A stretch of 20,273 bases of DNA. Origin: Chloroflexota bacterium (GTDB lineage: Bacteria > Chloroflexota > Dehalococcoidia > UBA3495). Shown here in pieces: positions 15,017 through 20,273 of this stretch. The position numbers and the translations under genes are program-made. The notes below the pieces were generated by a model, which saw nothing but the letters and a program-made list of their open reading frames with translations, ran no database searches and had not been told where the DNA came from. Numbering within the stretch: position 1 is the stretch's first letter; every line of letters begins with the position of its first letter. Location of the stretch: contig PAMF01000021.1 of the NCBI GenBank assembly GCA_002707185.1, forward strand, positions 25,588 through 45,860, in the 5' to 3' direction.

Positions 15017-15946
15017 CTATTCGTAGACCTCTCGGAATTTCCTAACCACTATCTGGCTTAGGAGATTCATAACTAAAGTTATCAAGAACAGACTAATACC
15101 CACTGCAAATATAGTTTTATGTGCTAATGTTCCCGTAGGCGCATCCCCTAGAACAACTTGAACTATATACCCAGTCATAGTCTGTATTGGCACCAAAGGA
15201 TTAAACGTGAAATTAGGATTACTACCCGCGGCAATAGCAACTATCATGGTCTCACCTATGGCACGAGACACCGCTAATATAAAAGCTGCTACTATCCCAG
15301 ATAAGGCAGCAGGAACTACTACTTTCGTTGCAACTTCCATCCTAGTAGCGCCCAAAGCGTAAGCTCCTTCCCTCAACGATCTAGGAACCGCTCTCATAGC
15401 ATCTTCACTAAGACTGGAAACCATCGGCAAAATCATAATCCCCATCACAATAGCAGGGCTCAGGGCATTAAAAATCGCAACGTCATCAGAAATACTCCGC
15501 AGTAATGGTGTCACAAACAACAAAGCGAAGAAACCATAAACTACAGTCGGGATCCCAGCCAAGATTTCTAGAATAGGTTTAAGTATCTGCCTTACTGAAT
15601 TTGGTGCGTATTCGCTGAGATAAATCGCACTCAAGAGACCCAGGGGTAAGGCTACCAACATAGCTCCGAAAGATGTTAGTAACGTTCCAGTTAATAGAGG
15701 CCAGATACCAAAATGTTTAGAGGAAAAAAGTGGCGTCCATTTAGTGCCTGTCACAAACTCTATGATCGATATTTCTGCAAAAAAAAGCCCCGCCTCGAAT
15801 ATTAAGACGGAGACAATTCCGATTGTAGTAAGAATAGAAACCACACTACATAAAAGCAGTGATATCCTAATTATGCGCTCTGTGAAATACCTTTTTAACC
15901 TGAGTTCGCTTACGGAAATGAAACCAATCCGTCCCAAAAACTTCAC
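15017..15946 (-). CDS. pstC: Phosphate ABC transporter permease PstC
   Basis: 309 residues, six membrane helices. Pst-type marks are [22 protein letters not shown] near 64-86 (shown as a pattern), [17 protein letters not shown] near 127-143, the coupling loop [16 protein letters not shown] near 191-206, and [17 protein letters not shown]. The start is GTG at 15946, because TAG directly precedes it in frame; its Shine-Dalgarno (GGGGATGG) is weak. It is the first gene of pstC-pstA-pstB. No pstS phosphate-binding protein is encoded on this strand upstream, where a 349-bp spacer and a divergent monooxygenase lie instead, so the binding protein must be encoded elsewhere. Confidence 0.96.
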   Translation of the reverse strand: MKFLGRIGFISVSELRLKRYFTERIIRISLLLCSVVSILTTIGIVSVLIFEAGLFFAEISIIEFVTGTKWTPLFSSKHFGIWPLLTGTLLTSFGAMLVALPLGLLSAIYLSEYAPNSVRQILKPILEILAGIPTVVYGFFALLFVTPLLRSISDDVAIFNALSPAIVMGIMILPMVSSLSEDAMRAVPRSLREGAYALGATRMEVATKVVVPAALSGIVAAFILAVSRAIGETMIVAIAAGSNPNFTFNPLVPIQTMTGYIVQVVLGDAPTGTLAHKTIFAVGISLFLITLVMNLLSQIVVRKFREVYE

Positions 15947-15999
15947 CTACAACCATCCCCTCAATTCTTTTAATAAAACGGGCGTTCAAAAACGTAAAC

Positions 16000-16028
16000 A
16001 GGATACCCGTGGTATCCGACCTTGACAA
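16000..16028 (-). promoter_or_regulatory. pstCAB promoter
   Basis: On the minus strand TTGTCA (16028-16023; 5 of 6 matches), exactly 17 bp, and TATCCT (16005-16000; 4 of 6). It starts transcription about 45-50 nt before the pstC GTG. Spacer and -10 are covered by the palindrome at 16001-16017. Confidence 0.6.
16001..16017. promoter_or_regulatory. Operator-like palindrome GGATACC-cgt-GGTATCC
   Basis: A perfect 7-bp inverted repeat with a 3-nt centre overlaps the -10 and half the spacer of the pst promoter, the classic place for a repressor site. It does not resemble the enterobacterial Pho box, which is a direct repeat of CTGTCAT-like units. The regulator is unknown, and no regulator gene sits next to it. 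Confidence 0.55.
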
Positions 16029-16295
16029 GTGTTCGGCCCAAAAACCCAGAGTCAGAACAATCTAGATCTGCCCTTTAATGTCCTACCAGAAAAGAAATAT
16101 AATCATGTAGATTTAATCCAACAGTCTTACCTAAAATTCAAAATTGATTTGCCATGTGTAAACAGTATTAGAGTAGAATGATTAGATTCTTATACGACTT
16201 CAAAATACCAAGACGTTGATTTCAAACTTTGGTAGCAATATCTAATACTAAACCACTATCGTTAGTTTACTTAATGATAATACTGAGGTGCTAAA

Positions 16296-17336
16296 TTGAA
16301 TGACTCCCTGACACTAAGTGTAGTAGACCAGTCTCCAATGAGAGAAGGAAGCACCGCTGGGATAGCATTGAGAGAAACAATAGACTTAGCTATAGCAGTA
16401 GAAGCTTTAGGGTACCAACGTTATTGGGTAGCAGAGCATCACAGCCTGCCAAATTTCGCAGGTACAAGTCCTGAAATGTTGATAGGTCAGATTGCTGCAC
16501 ATACCAATACCATAAGGGTGGGCAGTGGTGGTGTCATGCTTTCGCACTATAGTTCCTTGAAAGTCGCCGAAAATTTTGCTTTACTAGACTCACTCTATCC
16601 CGGTCGGATAGACCTAGGGATTGGACGAGCACCTGGCAGCGACCAAATCACAGCCTCCGCATTAGCGTTCCCGAGTAATCCCAAAGAAATTCGGTATTTC
16701 CCCCAACAAATTCATGACCTACTAGGCTTCCTTTCAAATACTCTAGGAGAGGATCACCCATTTTCCAGCATCCAAGCTTCTCCCTCGATTTCAGAAACCT
16801 ATCCGGAAGTATGGCTATTAGGATCTCGGTATGACAGTGCCATGATGGCAGCACAGATGGGGTTACCTTTCGCGTACGCTCATTTTTTTGGCTCAGGGGC
16901 CCACGAAGGTCCCGCGATAGTAGAAGGTTACAGAAGAAATTTCCAAGCTTCAAATCACCTGTCAGAACCATTAGTTAACGTAGGCATTCATGTACTCTGT
17001 GCTGAAACGGAAGAACAAGCTCTCAAATTAGCTTCCAGCAGAAATTTAGCAAGGTTAAAGTCGATTACAGGACGAGCACAAGGGATTCCATCAGTAGAGG
17101 ATGCACAAAATTTCTCTTACAGAAACGATGAGCTAGCTTTTATGGAGCAATACAGCAGGAATTGTGTAGACGGCGATCCTCAACAAGTTAAAAACGAACT
17201 CTACGACCTAGCAGAACGATATGAGACGCGGGATCTCAGCATAGTGACAATCTGTCATGCTTATGAAGACCGACTTCGTTCCTATCAACTAGTGGCTCAA
17301 GAATGTGGGATAACTCCTATCAAACTCCCATCTTAG
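16296..17336 (+). CDS. Luciferase-like (LLM class) flavin-dependent oxidoreductase, MsnO8/YhbW-like
   Basis: 346 residues, a TIM-barrel monooxygenase using reduced FMN or F420. Family marks: LSVVDQSPMREGST at the start (residues 7-20), GYQRYWVAEHHSLPNFAGTSPEM (39-61, described as a pattern) with the AEHH stretch typical of the subgroup, IRVGSGGVMLSHYSSLKVAE near 73-92, and DLGIGRAPGSD near 105-115. This fits the YhbW/MsnO8-type group, whose substrates are mostly unknown. The TTG start at 16296 is supported by GAGGTG five bases upstream. The 3' end overlaps the convergent HAD gene by 17 bp. SAR202-type bacteria carry many such enzymes, thought to attack recalcitrant organics (literature recollection), but nothing here gives the substrate. 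Confidence 0.92.
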   Translation: MNDSLTLSVVDQSPMREGSTAGIALRETIDLAIAVEALGYQRYWVAEHHSLPNFAGTSPEMLIGQIAAHTNTIRVGSGGVMLSHYSSLKVAENFALLDSLYPGRIDLGIGRAPGSDQITASALAFPSNPKEIRYFPQQIHDLLGFLSNTLGEDHPFSSIQASPSISETYPEVWLLGSRYDSAMMAAQMGLPFAYAHFFGSGAHEGPAIVEGYRRNFQASNHLSEPLVNVGIHVLCAETEEQALKLASSRNLARLKSITGRAQGIPSVEDAQNFSYRNDELAFMEQYSRNCVDGDPQQVKNELYDLAERYETRDLSIVTICHAYEDRLRSYQLVAQECGITPIKLPS

Positions 17337-18033
17337 TGGCTAAATCCATAAAATCTGTCGCTACTACATTGAACGAAGGATCAGGAGTAGGATCAGGAGT
17401 CCTGTCAGGACCATGCTCCATTGGTCGGGGAATAAATCCAGTCTGTAACCCAACTTTTTGCGAAGCAAGCAAATCACCTTGATGAGCAGCAGTCATCATC
17501 ACTTGATTGGGTTTCAAGCCTAGGAGGTTAACGGCGGTCTGATAACTTTCTGGATCAGGCTTATAATGTTGAGCGACTTCAGCCCCGAGTATACAATCCC
17601 AAGGCAATCCACCATTTTTAGCCATATTAGTCATCAGAGCGATATTACCGTTGGACATTGTAGCGATGATATATCTACTCTTCAAACGATAAAGACCAGG
17701 GACCGAATCTGACCACGGACGCAAATTATGCCAAAATAAATTCATTTGATCCCTTTCTGAGTCCGAAAAACCCGACAATCCGAATTGATCTAGGACTACA
17801 TCAAGAGACATCCGATGCAACGCATCTAAATTTGTCCAAGGCAAATCACCATTCCTTACTTTATCCATGAACGGTCTGTATTGTCCCCTCCATGAATCAG
17901 CAAATTCACCCCAATCAGCTTCTACACCTTTTAACCTACCTAATTCCTGACATTGATTAATAATGCTGGACCTCCAATCCACCACAGTACCAAACACGTC
18001 AAATATTAGAGCTTTAACTTCACTTAACGACAT
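17320..18033 (-). CDS. HAD-superfamily hydrolase, haloacid dehalogenase type II-like
   Basis: 237 residues, the size of type II 2-haloacid dehalogenases. HAD motif I is FDVFGTVVDW with nucleophile D12. Motif II is TMSNGN (S127, N128). Motif III is HYKPDPE (K158). Motif IV is AAHQGDLLAS (D187). A helical cap lies at about 20-100. Motif I lacks the second Asp (DxD) usual in HAD phosphatases, which favours dehalogenase-type chemistry. Still, several dehalogenase substrate residues cannot be confirmed by eye, so the substrate is open. ATG at 18033 has GAGGAAG about five bases upstream. Near the C-terminus a 12-bp tandem duplication (17378-17401) encodes TPDPTPDP. The gene end overlaps the convergent monooxygenase by 17 bp. 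Confidence 0.85.
   Translation of the reverse strand: MSLSEVKALIFDVFGTVVDWRSSIINQCQELGRLKGVEADWGEFADSWRGQYRPFMDKVRNGDLPWTNLDALHRMSLDVVLDQFGLSGFSDSERDQMNLFWHNLRPWSDSVPGLYRLKSRYIIATMSNGNIALMTNMAKNGGLPWDCILGAEVAQHYKPDPESYQTAVNLLGLKPNQVMMTAAHQGDLLASQKVGLQTGFIPRPMEHGPDRTPDPTPDPSFNVVATDFMDLATKMGV
17378..17401. repeat. 12-bp tandem duplication inside the HAD gene
   Basis: GGATCAGGAGTA at 17378-17389 is followed by GGATCAGGAGTC at 17390-17401. In the HAD protein it encodes a Pro-Asp-Pro-Thr type repeat in a surface loop near residues 212-219. It is in frame and probably harmless slippage. Confidence 0.7.
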
Positions 18034-18103
18034 CCGTTCTTCCTCAACTAATTTTCATCATGATAACAAAAATTTGCCAACCTATCACCCTGAATGTATG
18101 GTG

Positions 18104-18146
18104 CCAAGGCCTCCGCGTTAATCAGCTGACAGTTTCCATGCCTTGG
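18104..18146. repeat. Inverted half-sites CCAAGGC ... GCCTTGG spanning the nucleoside hydrolase -35
   Basis: CCAAGGC at 18104-18110 and GCCTTGG at 18140-18146 are exact inverted copies 29 bp apart. They flank the -35 region, and the second abuts the -10. They could be two half-sites for a regulator or chance. Confidence 0.3.
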
Positions 18147-18155
18147 TTATATAAT
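18126..18155 (+). promoter_or_regulatory. Promoter of the nucleoside hydrolase gene
   Basis: CTGACA (18126-18131; 5 of 6), an 18-bp spacer and a perfect TATAAT (18150-18155) stand 25 bp before the ATG at 18181. The strength of the promoter suggests that the interrupted gene is still transcribed. Confidence 0.6.
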
Positions 18156-18180
18156 TCTATTTAAAATCTAGGTGTGCGCT

Positions 18181-19137
18181 ATGAAAAAAGTAATCATAGA
18201 CACGGACCCTGGCATCGACGATGCCGCAGCTTTGCTCTTAGCGTTAGCTAGTCCGGAATTATCCGTCGTCGCCATCACTACGGGTTACGGGAATGGCCCT
18301 CTTGAGGTTACCACCCAAAACGTGTACAGGATACTACGTTCCGCAAATCGTACCGATGTACCCATTTATGCCGGAGCCTATAAGCCTTTAGTAAGAGACC
18401 CCAGCCTAGGTTGGGCTTTACATGTACATGGTGCCGATGCCTTAGGGAATACTAACCTTCCGGTACCCAAGATATCCGATGTTATACAGCATACACATGC
18501 AGATATTGAAATTATAAACCGTGTGATGGCGGAACCTGGTCAAATAACACTCATAGCTTTAGGTCGCCTAACCAACATTGCCCTAGCACTAAGTATTGAA
18601 CCAAATTTAGCAACTTCTGTCTCAAAGATTGTAGTGATGGGCGGAGCCATCCACGTTCCAGGGAATGTATCCAAGTTCGCAACAGCCAACTTCTACGAAG
18701 ACCCCGAGTCCGCTGCAATTTTGCACCAATCTGGCGCACCAATTGTCCAAGTAAGCTTAGACGTTTGTAACTAAGTGGAGATTTCTCAAGATCAATTCTT
18801 ACCCATACAAAATAGTGCAAGTGCTTCTACACAGTTATTATCCTCAGCCACACCTGTCTTGCAATCCTATCATCGAGAACATAACCTTCTACGCAATCAC
18901 CATTCGGTAAGGTTTAACGATATGCCGGCAGTGGCCTACACTATCGACAAAACGTTCTTTGCAAGCTCCAAACAGACCATAACTATCGAAACCCATGATG
19001 AAGAATCAAAAGGTCAAACGCGCATAACAACTCGATCCATCACCTCCAAAAATCAATGCTTGGAGGTTTGTCTATCAGTCGATGTGGGTCTATTAACAAA
19101 GTTTTTTTCAACCAGGGTATCCCACTATAACGCCTAG
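18181..19137 (+). pseudogene. Nucleoside hydrolase (IunH-like) interrupted by one in-frame TAA
   Basis: One continuous frame of 317 sense positions plus an internal TAA at 18772-18774 (codon 198). The N-terminal part has the ribohydrolase calcium site DTDPGIDDA (7-15), the loop ITLIALGRLTNIALAL and VVMGGA. The frame stays intact after the stop: VEISQDQF, then RFNDMPAVAYTID with D247, expected to bind the calcium, and ETHDEESKGQT near 270-280. The family normally reads DVCN-K-VEI here, so a single A-to-T change from a Lys codon (AAA to TAA) explains the stop. The N-terminal product of 197 residues would lack part of the active site. The ATG at 18181 is chosen over GTG at 18172 because AGGTG lies six bases upstream. 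It may be a recent pseudogene, a sequencing or assembly error, or, less likely, a read-through gene. Confidence 0.88.
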
Positions 19138-19150
19138 AAATAAACAGGAC

Positions 19151-19624
19151 TCAGGATAATTGGCCAACAGCCTGTTGGACTTCATCGTAGTTCGGTTCGT
19201 TTCCCGGGCTATCCGCCACCCATTTATATCTAACAATCCCATCTTTATCTAATACAAACACGGCCCGCTGAGCTGCTACATAACCTTCCATACCTGCAAA
19301 GTTTGGAAGACGGACATCATAAAGCCCCACAGCTTGGCGCTCAAAATCACTTAAAACAGTGAAACCCAGGCTATTTTGGTCACTGAAGGCCTTTTGGGCC
19401 ATAGCACCATCGACTGAAATCCCAATAACTTGCGCGTTCATGGAATTGAACTGCGATAAGCTATCCCTCAGAGTACACATTTCGGTGGTACAAACGCCTG
19501 TAAACGCTCCCGGGAAAAAAGCTATTACCACATTCTGTCCCTTGAACTCTGATAATGTCCGTTGTTGACGATCTGTGTCATACAAACTAAAGTCCGGCCC
19601 CGCCTGCCCTACGTCTACTGGCAT
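19151..19624 (-). CDS. Peroxiredoxin, AhpC/TSA superfamily, BCP/AhpE-like
   Basis: 157 residues, a cytoplasmic thiol peroxidase that reduces hydrogen peroxide and organic peroxides. The active site is FPGAFTGVCTTEMC with peroxidatic C45, T42 and P38. R120 in AQRAVFVLD is the conserved catalytic arginine. C50 lies five residues after C45, the position of the resolving Cys in atypical 2-Cys BCP/PrxQ enzymes, so an intramolecular disulfide recycled by thioredoxin is likely. ATG at 19624 is preceded by a strong GAGGAG at seven bases. It is convergent with the nucleoside hydrolase, with 13 bp between the ends. Confidence 0.94.
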   Translation of the reverse strand: MPVDVGQAGPDFSLYDTDRQQRTLSEFKGQNVVIAFFPGAFTGVCTTEMCTLRDSLSQFNSMNAQVIGISVDGAMAQKAFSDQNSLGFTVLSDFERQAVGLYDVRLPNFAGMEGYVAAQRAVFVLDKDGIVRYKWVADSPGNEPNYDEVQQAVGQLS

Positions 19625-19654
19625 AATATAACTCCTCTTTTAATGTGATGCGAT

Positions 19655-19668
19655 TGTTCAAATGAACA
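19655..19668. promoter_or_regulatory. Operator-like palindrome TGTTCA-AA-TGAACA upstream of the peroxiredoxin gene
   Basis: A perfect 6-2-6 inverted repeat lies about 31 bp before the peroxiredoxin ATG. It sits where a promoter-proximal regulator would bind. No convincing -35/-10 pair could be placed. The rest of the 224-bp spacer (19669-19848) is AT-rich, with nothing else recognised apart from the ggt ribosome site. Confidence 0.35.
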
Positions 19669-19834
19669 TTTACTGAGGCACATTTACCGCGTACTTAGAT
19701 TCAAAGAATACAAATTTTACACAGTGATATATATGTTAACACAGAGGATTTATCACGACATCTAAACCAGCTAGACTGGCAGCGTGCGGTCACTGAACCC
19801 GTATGTTAAACTGGCCCCGTCCTATCCCAGCCCC

Positions 19835-19840
19835 AAGGAG
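19835..19840 (+). promoter_or_regulatory. Strong Shine-Dalgarno AAGGAG for the gamma-glutamyltransferase gene
   Basis: AAGGAG is followed by eight bases and ATG at 19849. It is one of the best ribosome sites in the window and fixes the start of the right-edge gene. Confidence 0.7.
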
Positions 19841-19848
19841 ATAATTGT

Positions 19849-20273
19849 ATGTTCTTCAACTCTCGTCGATCCCCCGTCCTGGCCCAGAATGGTATGTGTG
19901 CAACCAGTCAACCGTTGGCAGCGCAGGTCGGACTTCAGACTCTGGTGAACGGAGGGAACGCTGTTGATGCGGCGGTTGCATGTGCGGCGGTTCTTAATGT
20001 TGTTGAACCCATCTCTACTGGAGTAGGCGGAGATATGTTCGCCTTAATCTGGGATGCCAAAAAGAAAAAAATATACGCTCTGAATGGTAGCGGCGCTGCA
20101 CCCATTACATCCTCTATAGACGAATTACTATCCCAAGGGCACAAAAGAGTACCGGAGTTCGGTGTTTATTCCGTTTCCACACCTGGCACAGTACACGGAT
20201 GGGAAACAATCCTTGGTTCATTCGGATCTATGACTCTATCCGAAGTTCTGAAGCCCGCTATAAAATATGCCGA
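19849..20273 (+). CDS. Gamma-glutamyltransferase family protein, N-terminal part (runs off right edge)
   Basis: 141 codons are visible, open at the window edge. The start is ATG at 19849 with AAGGAG upstream. The N-terminus has SRRSPVLAQNGMCATSQPLA, then NGGNAVDAAVACAAVLNVVEP and STGVGGDMFALIWD, which together are the signature of the gamma-glutamyltransferase large-subunit start, where NGGNAVDAAVA and GxGGGxF-type glycine loops are conserved. There is no signal peptide, so a cytoplasmic homologue is likely, unlike periplasmic enterobacterial GGT. The catalytic Thr and the autoprocessing site lie outside the window, so activity (glutathione or gamma-glutamyl hydrolysis versus a cephalosporin-acylase-like role) cannot be judged. 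Confidence 0.9.
   Translation, partial: MFFNSRRSPVLAQNGMCATSQPLAAQVGLQTLVNGGNAVDAAVACAAVLNVVEPISTGVGGDMFALIWDAKKKKIYALNGSGAAPITSSIDELLSQGHKRVPEFGVYSVSTPGTVHGWETILGSFGSMTLSEVLKPAIKYA

Larger units (their letters stand above)
15947..16295. other. 349-bp divergent intergenic region between pstC and the luciferase-like monooxygenase gene
   Basis: The pstC-proximal part (15998-16028) holds a promoter and palindrome described separately. The monooxygenase side ends in a clear Shine-Dalgarno, GAGGTG at 16285-16290, five bases before the TTG start. TTGATT at 16216-16221 and several AT-rich -10-like hexamers (for example GATAAT near 16276) occur, but none forms a convincing pair. No small gene, tRNA or terminator was found in 16029-16284. 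Confidence 0.5.

Noticed and set aside
15947..16295. A missing pstS fragment or small gene upstream of pstC
   Set aside because: No frame with a signal peptide or phosphate-binding protein motif is found on either strand of the spacer.
18775..19137. A separate 120-codon gene starting at GTG 18775
   Set aside because: It directly continues the nucleoside hydrolase frame and motifs after the TAA, and has no ribosome site of its own beyond coding sequence, so it is the second half of the interrupted gene.
19655..19668. LexA/SOS box
   Set aside because: The known Gram-positive box has GAAC-N4-GTTC; here the half-sites are in the opposite order (GTTC-N4-GAAC), so a LexA site is not supported.

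Overview
The window reads as a stretch of chromosome from an AT-leaning, free-living bacterium. The best guess is Chloroflexota, probably a marine Dehalococcoidia/SAR202-type lineage. This rests on inference: a copper-neighbourhood type membrane protein with an HGxGxRYxLPxPL motif, a NYN plus OST-HTH protein, a luciferase-like monooxygenase, a type II HAD hydrolase, a 'DVCN/NDMP' type nucleoside hydrolase, a small-type PurL, and frequent TTG/GTG starts. No rRNA, tRNA, CRISPR array, insertion sequence or phage gene was seen, so this looks like ordinary chromosome and not a mobile island.

Layout. (1) Positions 1-975, minus strand: a YtkA-like anchored beta-sandwich protein followed by the N-terminus of a small membrane protein that runs off the left edge. 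The latter appears to start at a rare ATT codon behind a perfect AGGAGG. (2) 1223-2929, plus: a NYN-domain nuclease candidate with an OST-HTH domain. (3) 9848-2961, minus: a six-gene directon, yqeY - purQ - EamA transporter - purL - GT4 glycosyltransferase - GH63-like glycosidase. It combines two steps of purine synthesis with an overlapping GT/GH pair. purL has its own extended -10 promoter. (4) 10015-10440, plus: a small two-helix membrane protein whose -10 box lies so close to the ATG that the mRNA would be nearly leaderless. (5) 13137-10453, minus: a siroheme nitrite/sulfite reductase and a uroporphyrinogen-III synthase, i.e. the enzyme and a step of its cofactor pathway. They are preceded by a structured leader ending in an intrinsic terminator just before the start codon. 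(6) 15946-13341, minus: pstC-pstA-pstB of the phosphate ABC transporter, without pstS or phoU in view. The promoter is overlapped by a perfect 7-3-7 palindrome. (7) 16296-18033: a luciferase-like monooxygenase (plus) convergent with, and overlapping, a HAD hydrolase (minus). (8) 18181-19137, plus: a full-length nucleoside hydrolase frame broken by one in-frame TAA. (9) 19624-19151, minus: a BCP-like peroxiredoxin. (10) 19849 to the right edge, plus: the N-terminus of a gamma-glutamyltransferase.

Most items are housekeeping or central metabolism. The strongest candidates for something undescribed are the reductase leader RNA with its terminator (13146-13258), the pst promoter-operator (16000-16028), the ATT-started membrane protein at the left edge, and the nonsense-interrupted nucleoside hydrolase.
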